A stretch of DNA of 64,000 nt, from NCBI GenBank assembly GCA_026913215.1, contig JAPTYK010000002.1:558001-622000 (forward strand), read 5' to 3'. Positions 10,437 to 18,544 of this stretch are shown piece after piece. The notes below the pieces were generated by a model. The model was not told the DNA's origin and did no database searches. It saw only the letters and a list, made by a program, of their open reading frames with translations. The stretch is from Streptomyces diastatochromogenes. GTDB taxonomy: Bacteria; Actinomycetota; Actinomycetes; Streptomycetales; Streptomycetaceae. Positions within the stretch are counted from its first letter, which is position 1; each line of letters starts with the position of its first letter. Position numbers and translations under genes: made by a program.

Positions 10437-11090
10437 ATGCCGACGTCAGAGACCGGGCCCCCGCAGCCCGCGGCCCGGGTCCCCATCGACAGAAAACGTC
10501 AGCCCAGCGGGGACGAGGCGCGGGGGCGGGCCATGCGGGCCGCCATCAGCGTCATCGCCGAGAAGGGCACGGCGGCCCTGCGGATGTCGGACATCGCCGA
10601 GCGGGCCGGCATGAGCACCGGGCACATCCTCTACCACTTCGGCAAGAAGGACCGGCTGCTGCTCGAAGTCCTCGCGTGGAGCCAAGCGGACCTCTGGGAC
10701 CAGTTCCAGAGGTCTGTCGATCAGGCCGCGTCTCCCGCCGAGAAACTGGACCTGTTCGTCCGCTTCTACCTGCCCCGCCACCAAGGCGACGAACGCTACG
10801 CCCTCTGGACGCAGGTGCTGGCCCAGCACCACGACGAAGCGGGCCGGCAGATCCTCACCGAGCTGCTGGACGGCTGGGACGAGCGCCTGGAGGCCATCCT
10901 GCGTGAGGGGCAGGACCTGGGGCACTTCACCGACGTGGACCTCCCCGAGTTCACCATCCGGGCCGTGGCCATGCTGAGCGGGCTCTCCGAGGACGTGATG
11001 TTCGGACGGTCCCGCTGGCAGCACACCTCCCCTCACGCGTTCGCCCTGTCCGCCCTCGAACGCGAACTGCGTCCCACCACTCAGGACTGA
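10437..11090 (+). CDS. TetR family regulator divergent from the amidase
   Basis: The product has 217 residues. After a 25-residue basic, Pro-rich extension the helix-turn-helix runs about residues 30-75 (GTAALRMSDIAERAGMSTGH then ILYHFGKKDRLLLEVL). The remaining all-helical domain ends ALSALERELRPTTQD and is of the TetR_C_6 / BetI-like kind with DERYALWTQVLAQHHDEAGRQ. The ATG follows GAGAGTGAGC. The divergent arrangement and palindromes in the 172-bp gap suggest that it represses itself and the amidase. The inducer is unknown. Confidence 0.88.
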   Translation: MPTSETGPPQPAARVPIDRKRQPSGDEARGRAMRAAISVIAEKGTAALRMSDIAERAGMSTGHILYHFGKKDRLLLEVLAWSQADLWDQFQRSVDQAASPAEKLDLFVRFYLPRHQGDERYALWTQVLAQHHDEAGRQILTELLDGWDERLEAILREGQDLGHFTDVDLPEFTIRAVAMLSGLSEDVMFGRSRWQHTSPHAFALSALERELRPTTQD

Positions 11091-11171
11091 CGACGGGAAC
11101 CTGGTGACCCCGAGGGTCGTCAGCGGATTCGATCGGGCCCGCCGGAAGAGAACACCGCGGGTGCGGGGACG

Positions 11172-11321
11172 TCAGGCCTGCCACGTGCCCTCCTGCTCCA
11201 CCAGGCGCTCGCGGGCCCGGCGGGCGGCGACGTCGGTGCGTGTGGCACAGCGGTCGGAGCGGTAGCGGCGTGAGCGGTTGGCGGAGGTGTCGAGGCAGGC
11301 GTTGCGGCAGGGCGGTACCCG
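11172..11321 (-). pseudogene. C-terminal fragment of a CGNR zinc-finger regulator
   Basis: The minus strand encodes RVPPCRNACLDTSANRSRRY then RSDRCATRTDVAARRARERL before a stop. CGNR zinc-finger proteins end with a pattern like CRWxFxDxSRNxSRRWCSMxxCGNRxKxxxxRxRxR, and the line-up is good. The CGNR motif itself reads CATR, and a zinc-ligand Cys in the CS position reads RS, so it is both truncated and degenerate. No N-terminal domain is readable upstream. Confidence 0.5.
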
Positions 11322-11494
11322 GCAGAGGCCGAGCCTGCCGGGCCGTACTTCGGCAGGTGGAAGGCGAGCCCCATCGCGCAGATCATCACCGCGCCGCAGA
11401 CGCCGGGTCCGGCACCGCACACGGCCGCCAGGAGGGTACGGGGCAGCCGTAGGCCCGGGACCGGACGATGCCGTCGCGGTGCGCGCTCAGATCC

Positions 11495-12057
11495 GACTCG
11501 CTTCTCCCGAGACCCTGCTGCGCCTGCCGGAGCCGGGCGATGCCGCGTTCGATCTGCCCGGCGTGGCCGTGGAACTCCTGGCCGAGCCGGATCGGTACGG
11601 CGTCCCGCAGGTGGGTGCGGCCGGTCTTGACGGCACCGTCGCACTCGGCGGCCTTGGCCTCCGGTTCGGCACGCAGGAGTTCCAGGGCGGGCAGCAGGTC
11701 GTACTGGATCGCCGTGCTGGCGGTCACGTGGATGACCGTCGGCGTCACGTCGTTCGACGACTGTCCCTTGTTGACGTGATCGTTGGGGTGCACCGGATGC
11801 TTGCCGCCCAGCGGGCTGCCCAGCAGCTGGTTGGCCCGGTTGGCGATGACCTCGTTGGCGTTCATGTGGGTGTTGGTGCCACTGCCGGTCTGGAAGACGT
11901 CGACGACGAAGTGTTCGTCGAGCGCACCGGACTGGACCTCGGCGGCGGCGCTGATGATCGCCGCGGCGATGTCGTCACGGACCAGGCCCGCGTCGCGGTT
12001 GACCTCCGCGGCGGCCTTCTTCAGCGCGCCGAGGGTGCCGAGGTAGTGCCGCGGCAA
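11495..12057 (-). pseudogene. Class II fumarase (FumC-like) internal fragment
   Basis: About 185 residues match the N-terminal to middle part of class II fumarate hydratase: VDVFQTGSGTNTHMNANEVI, NRANQLLG, HPNDHVNKGQSSNDVTPTV and KTGRTHLRDAVPIRLGQEF. The first about 50 residues of the enzyme are missing: the frame begins at the MPRHYLGTLGALKKA region. The C-terminal half with the mobile SS loop (GSSxMPxKxNP) is gone, so it cannot be active. It abuts a LacI-family fragment on the other strand, evidence of rearrangement rather than in-place decay. Confidence 0.75.
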
Positions 12058-12082
12058 CCGGAGGCCGCTTCCGCCCCCCCCG

Positions 12083-12576
12083 AAGGCGCGGGAAGCCTTC
12101 GACGTGCCCGTGGTGGAGATGATGCGCTCTTACGGACGCCCCCAGGTGGACAGCGTCCAGTGCGCCGAGGACGCCGGATCGGCGGACGTGATCCACCACC
12201 TGAGGTCGCTGGGGCACGAACGCATCGCCGTCATCGTCGGCGACCCGAGGTTCAGCAACGCCCGCGAACGCGTCGCCGGCGCCTGAGGGAACTGCGGCCC
12301 GCGCCGACCGCGGTGTTCGCCTCCAGCGGCGACCTCGCACTCGGCGCCCTCCGCGAGGCCGACCGCCTCGGCCTCGACATCCCCGGTCGGTTGTCCCTGG
12401 CCGCCTTCGGCAATACCGACTGGTTCGAGACCTGCCGGCGCCCCGTCACCGCCTTCGCCCACCCCCTGCACGAGATCGGCGTGATCACCGCACACGTGCC
12501 GCTGTCCAGACTCAACGGCGACAGCCGCCCGGAGCCCTCCCGGATCCGCCGTGCCCATGCCCGCGCCCCCGCGTAA
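12083..12576 (+). pseudogene. LacI family regulator, effector-domain remnant
   Basis: One frame (to the stop at 12286) reads DVPVVEMMRSYGRPQVDSVQ, VIHHLRSLGHERIAVIVGDP and ARERVAGA. A second frame resumes with APTAVFASSGDLALGALREA and ends in the LacI-type stretch RLSLAAFGNTDWFETCRRPV. About 25-30 residues between the two parts are missing, the frame changes, and the DNA-binding domain is absent. It is the periplasmic-binding-like core of a LacI regulator, now non-functional. Confidence 0.65.
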
Positions 12577-12722
12577 TGCCGATGGTGCGGCGGCGTGGTC
12601 ACCGACCACCCCGCCGCACCGTGCCGCCCACCGGATCCGCCGCCCTCACGTACAGCCGTTTGAAAGTCGTCCGTCCACGACGGCGGGCAGGAGGGCAGGC
12701 GGGCCGTGTCCGCGGCGGTCGA

Positions 12723-14246
12723 TCAGGCCTTGTCCTGCATGGAGCTGCGGGCCGGGTTGCCTTGCTCCGCGGCCTTGGGGTCCTTCTCCTCGGCCTTGCG
12801 GCGGACTCCGTCCTCGATGCGCCGGCCGATCGTCTCGTCGATCTTCGACCAGTAGGCGAAGGCGCGTTCGAGGACGGGCTCGCTGACGCCGTTGAGGAGG
12901 TGGCCGACGACGTTGTCGACGAGGCGGTCGCGGGCGGCGTCGTCCATCACCTCGCGGACCAGGGTGCCGGGCTGGCCCCAGTCGTCGTCCTCGGGGTGGG
13001 AGACGTAGGCGGCCCGGGTGATCTCGCCGTCCGCCGTCCAGCTCGGAGGGCTGCCGTACCGCTCGGTGTCGGCGGCCGGGCCGCCCTTCGAGTTGGGGGC
13101 GTAGACCGGGTCGGTGGTCTTGCGGTAGGCCATCGCACCGTCCTTCGAGTACGTGTGGACCTCGGCGACGGGCGCGTTCACGGGGAGCTGCTGGTAGTTG
13201 CCGCCGATGCGGTGGCGGTGGGCGTCCGCGTAGGAGAAGAGGCGGGCCAGCAGCATGCGGTCGGGGCTGGGGCCGATGCCGGGGACCAGGTTGTTGGGCT
13301 GGAAGGCGGCCTGTTCGATCTCGGCGTGGTTGTCGGTGGGGTTGCGGTCCAGCGTCATGCGGCCGACGGGGATGAGCGGGTAGTCGCCGTGCGGCCACAC
13401 CTTCGTGAGGTCGAAGGGATTGAAGCGGTAACCGGCGGCCTCCTCGTACGGCATGACCTGGACGTGCAGCGTCCACGAGGGGAAGTCGCCGTCGCGGATG
13501 TGCTCGAAGAGGTCCCGCGTGTGGTAGTCGGTGTCGACGGCCGCCATCTGGTCGCCCTCGTGCTGGGTGAAGAACTCGATGCCCTGGTCGGTCTTGAAGT
13601 GGTACTTCACCCAGAAGCGTTCGCCGGAGGCATTGATCCACATGTACGTGTGGGAGGTGTAGCCGTTCATGTGGCGCCAGCTGCGCGGGATGCCCCGGTC
13701 GCCCATCAGCCAGGTGACCTGGTGCGCGGACTCCGGGGAGAGGGTCCAGAAGTCCCACTGCATGTCGTGGTCGCGCAGGTTGTTGTCGGCCCGGCGCTTC
13801 TGGGAGCGGATGAAGTGCTGGAACTTCATCGGGTCCTTGACGAAGAAGACCGGCGTGTTGTTGCCGACCATGTCGTAGTTGCCCTCGGAGGTGTAGAACT
13901 TCACCGCGAAGCCGCGCGGGTCGCGCCAGGTGTCCGGGCTGCCGCGCTCACCGGCCACCGTCGAGAAACGGGCCACCAGGTCCGTGCGCGTTCCCGGCTG
14001 GAACAGGGCCGCCTTCGTGTAGCGGCTGACGTCGTGGGTGACCTCGAAACGGCCGAACGCACCACTGCCCTTGGCATGCGGCTGGCGCTCCGGGATCCGT
14101 TCGCGGTTGAACTGCGCCATCTGCTCGATGAGGTAGGCGTCCTGGAGGAGGATCGGACCGCCGGGACCCACGGTGAGCGAGTGTTCGTCGCTCTCCACCG
14201 GGGCGCCGGAGTCGGTCGTGGTCGGTTTCGGCGAGTTGGTGCTCAT
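12723..14246 (-). CDS. katA: Monofunctional heme catalase (clade 3 type)
   Basis: The product has 507 residues, the normal size of a small-subunit catalase. The catalytic His 57 lies in FNRERIPERQPHAKGSGAFG. The distal Asn region is DMVGNNTPVFFVKDPMKF. The proximal heme Tyr lies in RLFSYADAHRHRIGGNY, and NADPH-type surface residues follow. ATG 14246 is preferred: AAGGG lies 9 nt upstream. It detoxifies hydrogen peroxide in the cytosol, which is relevant because the amine oxidases to the right release it, although co-regulation is not shown. No frameshift is present. The gene is monocistronic. Confidence 0.95.
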   Translation of the reverse strand: MSTNSPKPTTTDSGAPVESDEHSLTVGPGGPILLQDAYLIEQMAQFNRERIPERQPHAKGSGAFGRFEVTHDVSRYTKAALFQPGTRTDLVARFSTVAGERGSPDTWRDPRGFAVKFYTSEGNYDMVGNNTPVFFVKDPMKFQHFIRSQKRRADNNLRDHDMQWDFWTLSPESAHQVTWLMGDRGIPRSWRHMNGYTSHTYMWINASGERFWVKYHFKTDQGIEFFTQHEGDQMAAVDTDYHTRDLFEHIRDGDFPSWTLHVQVMPYEEAAGYRFNPFDLTKVWPHGDYPLIPVGRMTLDRNPTDNHAEIEQAAFQPNNLVPGIGPSPDRMLLARLFSYADAHRHRIGGNYQQLPVNAPVAEVHTYSKDGAMAYRKTTDPVYAPNSKGGPAADTERYGSPPSWTADGEITRAAYVSHPEDDDWGQPGTLVREVMDDAARDRLVDNVVGHLLNGVSEPVLERAFAYWSKIDETIGRRIEDGVRRKAEEKDPKAAEQGNPARSSMQDKA

Positions 14247-14297
14247 GATCAAGCCCTTCGTGAGGGGAGGGGAAGGGAAGCACGTGACTGGCTTGCG

Positions 14298-14345
14298 GTG
14301 ATCAGGCGATCGGGTGATCAGGCGATCGGGTGATCGGCCGATATG
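14298..14345. repeat. 16-bp tandem repeat (about 2.6 copies)
   Basis: The unit GTGATCAGGCGATCGG is repeated twice, followed by GTGATCGGCCGAT, just upstream of the catalase gene. It contains several GATC/CGATCG palindromes and could act in regulation, but nothing shows this. Confidence 0.6.
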
Positions 14346-14453
14346 GCGAGTGCTGAGGGGTGTCTTCGCCTGCCTTTCGGTTCTACGGCGGTGGGCTCGG
14401 TTTCTTCGGCGCGGGTCGCGACAGGGAGCTCCTGCCCGGGAAGTGCCGGCCTA

Positions 14454-14923
14454 TTACCCCGCTTCGAGGACTCCGAGGACTTCAAGGACTCTGGGGACTT
14501 CCAGAACTTCCAGGACCTCCAGGACTCCGAGGACTTCGCGGGCGACCCGGATGTCCGGCTGAAGGGTCCCTTCGAAGTAGCCGATGTACTCGGTTGCCGT
14601 TTCTGTGCCGGCCCCGTGGATCCGGCCGGAGGGCTCGCGCAGTACGTCGCCGTAGGCGATCACCACCCCGGGTGGCGTGTGAGCCCCGTAGCCGCCCTCT
14701 GATCCGGCCGATCGGCGCCGAACTCCACCAGCGACGTCAGGGGAAGCTTCGGGACCCCGGAGGCGTACCGGTGGATCTCCCCGTTCACGCTCAGGAGGGC
14801 ATCCCCCCGCGTGTACCGCGGGCACACCTCGACGCCCAACTGCCGAGCCTCGGCCCGTACGAGTCTGTGGCCGGCACCGACCACGAGGACGTCAACGGTT
14901 TCGTCGGGTGCGGACATGCTCAC
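14454..14923 (-). pseudogene. Flavin-containing amine oxidase, collapsed remnant
   Basis: ATG 14923 starts MSMSAPDETVDVLVVGAG, the dinucleotide-binding start of an amine oxidase, which then jumps to RQLGVEVCPRYTRGDALLSV and GEIHRYASGVPKLP. After a frame change the C-terminal FAD motif appears as GRIHGAGTETATEYIGYFEG, then VAREVL. About 300 residues in the middle are lost. The tail then runs into repeats of VLE/VLG encoded by 9-bp units. It is clearly a fourth amine oxidase paralogue, reduced by deletions. It is divergent from the TetR gene at 15013, with the 32-bp palindrome between. Confidence 0.75.
14464..14545. repeat. Degenerate 9-bp repeat in the amine oxidase remnant
   Basis: On the plus strand the pattern GAGGACTTC / CAGGACTTC / CAGAACTTC recurs about eight to nine times. 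Read on the minus strand it yields successive VLE, VLG and VPR triplets after AREVL. It looks like slippage expansion of the final codons of the oxidase. Confidence 0.65.
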
Positions 14924-14977
14924 CCCTTCGCCGGACTCCCATATGAGTCCTTGAGGGCTATTTCGGACTATTCCGGC

Positions 14978-15009
14978 TTGACGCTACCGAACGCGTTCGG
15001 TAGCGTCAA
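14978..15009. promoter_or_regulatory. Perfect 32-bp palindrome, operator of the adjacent TetR gene
   Basis: Positions 14978-14993 (TTGACGCTACCGAACG) are followed immediately by their exact reverse complement at 14994-15009. The core ACCGAACGCGTTCGGT has the form of a TetR operator. The palindrome ends 3 bp before the ATG of the TetR gene and faces the amine oxidase remnant on the other side, so it likely controlled both. A similar core (CCGAACGCGTTCAGT) appears at 46624-46638. Confidence 0.75.
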
Positions 15010-15012
15010 CTC

Positions 15013-15669
15013 ATGACACGCCGGGTGGGAGTCGAAAAGGCTTCTCAGCAAGGTCCACGACGGCGCCGAAAGGCTGAAGAGAGCCGGGAGGTGATTCTCC
15101 AGGCCGCCCGTGACCTTTTTGCCTCGGAAGGGTACGAGGGCGTTTCGATGCGCAAAGTCGCAGAGCGGGCGGGTTGCGCTCCGGCGACCATCTACTCCTT
15201 CTTCCCCGGTAAGCGTCGGCTTCTTCATCAGGTCTGGGAGGAGGTCTTCGACGACCTAGTCAAAGAATTGAATTCCAGCTACGCCGATGGGGCGGACCTG
15301 GAAAAACTTTGCCTTACTTACATTGATTTCTGGCTGAGACGACCCAACGACTACCGTGCCATCTTCTTGACGGAGGACCACCCCCAGGTGTCGGACGAAG
15401 GTTATTTCGTCGACACTTCGCATTCCCTGTCCGGCCTCGATATTTTCTGCACGGCCTTGATCGAGGGGCAGGAGAGAGGGGAGATCGAACCTGGAGATCC
15501 TCTGGAGATGAGGAGCGTTCTGCTGTGCTCCATGCACGGTGTTGCCCTCGGTCTCATTACCATCCCCGAATACGCCTGGGGCGATTCGACCCGCCTCAAG
15601 AGCAACACCGTACGTGCACTCGTGCGAGGGATGCGACGAGCCGAATGGAATGGGTCTGAAACCGGCTGA
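15013..15669 (+). CDS. TetR family regulator
   Basis: The product has 218 residues. The helix-turn-helix runs about residues 24-70 (ILQAARDLFASEGYEGVSMR, KVAERAGCAPATIYSFFPGK), preceded by a basic tail. The ATG lies 3 bp after a perfect 32-bp palindrome, so transcription must start inside or next to the operator and autoregulation is very likely. The C-terminal domain has YIDFWLRRPNDYRAIFLTED, seen in the TetR_C_13-like group. The codon use is slightly less GC-rich than its neighbours. Downstream lies a gene of unknown function and then an amine oxidase, so it may control that path. The ligand is unknown. Confidence 0.88.
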   Translation: MTRRVGVEKASQQGPRRRRKAEESREVILQAARDLFASEGYEGVSMRKVAERAGCAPATIYSFFPGKRRLLHQVWEEVFDDLVKELNSSYADGADLEKLCLTYIDFWLRRPNDYRAIFLTEDHPQVSDEGYFVDTSHSLSGLDIFCTALIEGQERGEIEPGDPLEMRSVLLCSMHGVALGLITIPEYAWGDSTRLKSNTVRALVRGMRRAEWNGSETG

Positions 15670-15728
15670 ACTGCACGAGCAGCATGCGAAGTGTCGTGTG
15701 CCGTGCAACAGAGAGGTAGACGACTTAA

Positions 15729-16229
15729 ATGTCCTCCAAGGAGTTCACCAAGGAGTTCGTCAAGGGGTTCGATTACGAGCTCCAGAACCGTCAGTTCGCC
15801 CTGATCTCCATGTCGGGCGTCGCGAGGCGCCTCAACGGAGACCATCGCGCCGCCTTCTGGGGTGGCTACAGCAGGCTCGAGCGGTTCAACCTGCCCCGCT
15901 ACGAGCAGGCCGCACTCAGGTGGGGCATGGACGCGAAGCCGACCGCCTGGACCAGAGCCAGGGGGACACTCATCGGTGCGACGCCCACGTTCATGCTCCA
16001 CTCGCTCCTGAAGTTCGCGTACCCCAAGACCGTGAAGTACCTGAAAGAGCTCCGCCGCGTCCGTGGAATGGGGCCGGAGGACGGGAAGGCGTTCCTCGAC
16101 TACATGGTCGACCAGGAAGTCTTCCAGATCGAGATGATGCAGCTCGCGCTGGACAGCCGCTTCTCGGAGATCACCCCGAAGCTGGAACATTTCTTCGGCA
16201 AGTACGAGGGCGAAGAGCTGTTCTCCTGA
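15729..16229 (+). CDS. Protein of unknown function (166 aa) between TetR and amine oxidase
   Basis: I do not recognise the family. The product is soluble with no signal peptide, and is rich in aromatic and charged residues: MSSKEFTKEFVKGFDYELQN at the start, FWGGYSRLERFNLPRYEQAA and LKFAYPKTVKYLKELRRVRG in the middle, and FLDYMVDQEVFQIEMMQLAL near the end. It is predominantly helical by eye. The codon-position GC pattern and lack of shadow frames support a real gene. ATG 15729 has GAGAGG 12 nt upstream, a little far. It lies 59 bp after the TetR gene and 370 bp before the amine oxidase, in the same direction. It may belong to the same amine pathway, but this rests on position only. Confidence 0.7.
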   Translation: MSSKEFTKEFVKGFDYELQNRQFALISMSGVARRLNGDHRAAFWGGYSRLERFNLPRYEQAALRWGMDAKPTAWTRARGTLIGATPTFMLHSLLKFAYPKTVKYLKELRRVRGMGPEDGKAFLDYMVDQEVFQIEMMQLALDSRFSEITPKLEHFFGKYEGEELFS

Positions 16230-16410
16230 AGATCTTCCGGCCCGATCCCAACCGGTCCTGGCGGGACGGAAAACGGGTTTCCCGTGGACCCCGAAACCGT
16301 CAGGACCTTCCCGTGCGGCGGACGGGTAACCGCCCTTCGGGTGACTCGCTGCCCGAAAGAACCGGGCAGGACTCTTCCGGTGTGCCACAGGCGCACCGAT
16401 GTCGGACCGG

Positions 16411-16441
16411 GCACCCCTGGAGAGATAAGTCCAGGGGGTGC
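16411..16441 (+). terminator. Hairpin between the unknown gene and the amine oxidase
   Basis: The arms GCACCCCTGGA (16411-16421) and TCCAGGGGGTGC (16430-16441) pair with one bulged base around an 8-nt loop. It could terminate transcription from 15729-16229 or form part of the oxidase leader. The rest of the 16230-16602 gap holds no gene. Confidence 0.5.
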
Positions 16442-16558
16442 TTCGCGATGTGCTCCCCCCGGCGCCTGTGGCCCACAGGCATGTTCGGCGTTTCCAGGCG
16501 CAGCGGGGAGGCATTTCCCCGATTGGTTCGACCGCAAGTGCAGAGATGGCGCCCGGAT

Positions 16559-16576
16559 GTGCAACACTGGTTGCAC
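16559..16576. promoter_or_regulatory. Operator-like inverted repeat upstream of amine oxidase
   Basis: GTGCAAC - ACTG - GTTGCAC is a perfect 7-bp inverted repeat with a 4-bp spacer, 27 bp upstream of the oxidase ATG. A second, imperfect TTGCA...TTGCAA element follows at 16571-16590. The placement fits repression by one of the nearby TetR proteins; which one is unknown. Confidence 0.6.
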
Positions 16577-16602
16577 AACGCATGTTGCAACAAGGGGCGA
16601 TC

Positions 16603-17898
16603 ATGAGTGATATCGATGTGGATGTCGTCGTAGTCGGTGCGGGATACGCGGGCCTCATTGCGGCCCGCAGTTTGCTGAACCGCGGCCTCACGGTCCAGGT
16701 TCTCGAAGCCGCCGACCGCGTCGGCGGCCGGGCGATGACGGTGACGTCGGCGGCCGGCACGGCTGTGGACCTGGGTGGTCAGTGGATCGGCCGCGACCAT
16801 GTGAAGATGCGCGCTCTGGCGGACGAGTTCGGGGTTCCGCTGTTTCCCACGCACACCCACGGCAAGACCCTCATCCGGCATCGGGGGCGTGACGTGTCGA
16901 TGCTTTCGGCGACCGGGGTCGCCGTCGGCGCGGCTCTCGTCAGGCTTGCCGCCGCGGAGCGGTTCGGGCTGGGGGCGCGTGACGACCAGACCCTCGCCAC
17001 GTGGCTGACGAAGGTCGGTTCCCGGCGTGCGCGCCGGCTCCTGGAGGTGACGTTGGGGGAGGTCACGGCCACCGATCCGGAGCTGATCTCCGTTCGCGCC
17101 GTAGCCGAAGGCATCAGGAGCGCCGGAGGCATGCGCGAGATGTTCGGCGTCGAAGGCGGAGCTCAGGACGCGCTGCTGACGGGCGGCGCCGGCGGACTCG
17201 CGGAAGCCATGGCCGTGGAGCTCGGATCGGTGATCCAGCTGAATCAGACGGTGACCGGAATCGCCCGGGACGGAGACGGTGTGACGGTCAGTACGCCGTA
17301 CGGGGCGACCCGTGCGCGGCGCGTCGTCGTGACGGCCGCGCCCCCGGTGGCGAGGGCGATCGCCCACCGCCCCGCCCTGCCCGAGGCCCGGGAACTCGTG
17401 CAGCGGGACACGTTCATGGGGACGGTCTACAAGGCGGTCGTCGTCTACGACTCGCCCTTCTGGCGGAGCGACGGCCACAGCGGAGAACTCTTCGCCCTCG
17501 ACGGCCCGGTTCCTTCCGCCTTCGACGTGTCGCCGCCCGGCGGCCGAGGACACCTGTGCGTTCTGGTCCCCGGCCAGGGCGCCCGTGACCTGGACAACCT
17601 GACGGAGGAAGCCCGCCGCGCGGCGATCCTCGCCGAACTGGCCCGGCACTTCGGCGAGCTCGCCCGCCACCCGATGAGCTTCCACGAGAAGTCCTGGCAC
17701 CAGGACAAGTTCGTCCTGGGCGGCTACATGGCGTGGCCCCGCCCCGGCTCCCTCGAAGGCATCCGGACGGCCGGCGCGGAGCCCGTGGGGCGCATCCACT
17801 GGGCCGGCACGGAAACCTCCCCCCACTACAGCGGTTACTTCGAAGGCGCCGTGCTCTCCGGGGAGCGGGTCGCCGAAGAAGTGCTCGCGGCTCTGTGA
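16603..17898 (+). CDS. Flavin-containing amine oxidase (FAO-1)
   Basis: The product has 431 residues. The N-terminal FAD dinucleotide fold is VDVVVVGAGYAGLIAARSLL with the Glu/Arg motif VLEAADRVGGRAM. The substrate side has VDLGGQWIG. The C-terminal FAD motif is GRIHWAGTETSPHYSGYFEG then AVLSGERVAEEVL. These are the landmarks of the MAO / putrescine oxidase / tyramine oxidase family. The reaction is oxidative deamination of an amine to an aldehyde with hydrogen peroxide and ammonia. AAGGGGCG lies 6 nt before ATG 16603. A palindromic operator lies upstream. It resembles FAO-3 (27005) more than FAO-2 in the phrases SPPGGRGHLCVLVPGQGARD and HEKSWH. The amine substrate cannot be told. Confidence 0.9.
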   Translation: MSDIDVDVVVVGAGYAGLIAARSLLNRGLTVQVLEAADRVGGRAMTVTSAAGTAVDLGGQWIGRDHVKMRALADEFGVPLFPTHTHGKTLIRHRGRDVSMLSATGVAVGAALVRLAAAERFGLGARDDQTLATWLTKVGSRRARRLLEVTLGEVTATDPELISVRAVAEGIRSAGGMREMFGVEGGAQDALLTGGAGGLAEAMAVELGSVIQLNQTVTGIARDGDGVTVSTPYGATRARRVVVTAAPPVARAIAHRPALPEARELVQRDTFMGTVYKAVVVYDSPFWRSDGHSGELFALDGPVPSAFDVSPPGGRGHLCVLVPGQGARDLDNLTEEARRAAILAELARHFGELARHPMSFHEKSWHQDKFVLGGYMAWPRPGSLEGIRTAGAEPVGRIHWAGTETSPHYSGYFEGAVLSGERVAEEVLAAL

Positions 17899-18449
17899 TC
17901 CGCTGAGAGTGCGTTCGGGGACGCGCCGGTCAGGCAGCGGCACGGGCGTGGCGGGCCGGTGCCGCGCCCGTGCCGTGCCTGTGCCTGCTCCCCGTGCCTG
18001 TGCCTGCTCCCGTACCCGTGCCTGCGCCCGTGCCTGCGCCCGCGCCTGGGTCCGTGTCCGTTGTCCGTGCCCGTTGTCCGTGCCCGTGCGGCTCGTCGGC
18101 CGACGGGCGGCCGCCGCCCGGTGAGCGGGGGGCCGTGCCGTCACCTTGTGCGACACCCGGCCCGACCTCGTAGAGGCATGGGCGCGGGGCCTGCCGGGAA
18201 GTCGGGTGCCGGTCCGTCCCTTGAACCCGGCAGCCCCGGTGGCCTGTTCACCGCCGGGGCGTTCGCTCCAGGGCGGAGGGACGCCGGTACCACCACGGTC
18301 TTCCCGTGGAAACGCCCACGGGGCGGAGGCCGCGCCGCTTCCGGCCGCCAGGACCGGTCGCTCCGGCTCACCGGCGCGGGGGCGTACCGGCCACCGGCCA
18401 CCGACCACCGGTCGCACACCGCCCGGTTCCACCCGCACCGCTTCACGCA
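17899..18449. repeat. Gene-free spacer with CCGTGC/CTGCTC simple repeats
   Basis: At about 17965-18110 the plus strand is built of variants of the hexamers CGTGCC, TGTGCC, TGCTCC and GTCCGT. An open frame through it would be only Pro/Val/Ala repeats and is not credible as a gene. The rest of the spacer to 18449 contains no recognisable coding sequence. Confidence 0.7.
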
Positions 18450-18471
18450 AACTCGGTCAACCGACCGACTT
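18450..18471. promoter_or_regulatory. TetR operator, shared with the FAO-2/ALDH operon
   Basis: The site lies 74-95 bp upstream of the TetR start. On the minus strand it begins AAGTCGGTCG and ends CCGAGTT. Its 22 bp match the 22-bp imperfect palindrome at 26684-26705, just upstream of FAO-2, at 18 positions. A shared site at a regulator gene and at a distant operon suggests that this TetR controls both. Confidence 0.6.
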
Positions 18472-18544
18472 TCGTCTTAGGAGGGCTCCTCGTGGTGCAC
18501 AAGAGGTGTGGGAAACTCGACTGACCGAACAAGGAGTGGACCAG

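Noticed and set aside
12104..12286. Independent small gene
   Set aside because: It is the first half of the LacI effector-domain remnant that continues in another frame.
12576..14333. 585-codon plus-strand frame opposite the catalase
   Set aside because: Val/Gly/Asp-rich mirror of the catalase coding strand; the catalase assignment is unambiguous.
17909..18173. Open frames in the CCGTGC repeat, resembling a Pro/Val repeat protein
   Set aside because: Pure simple-sequence DNA, open in more than one frame, no ribosome site.
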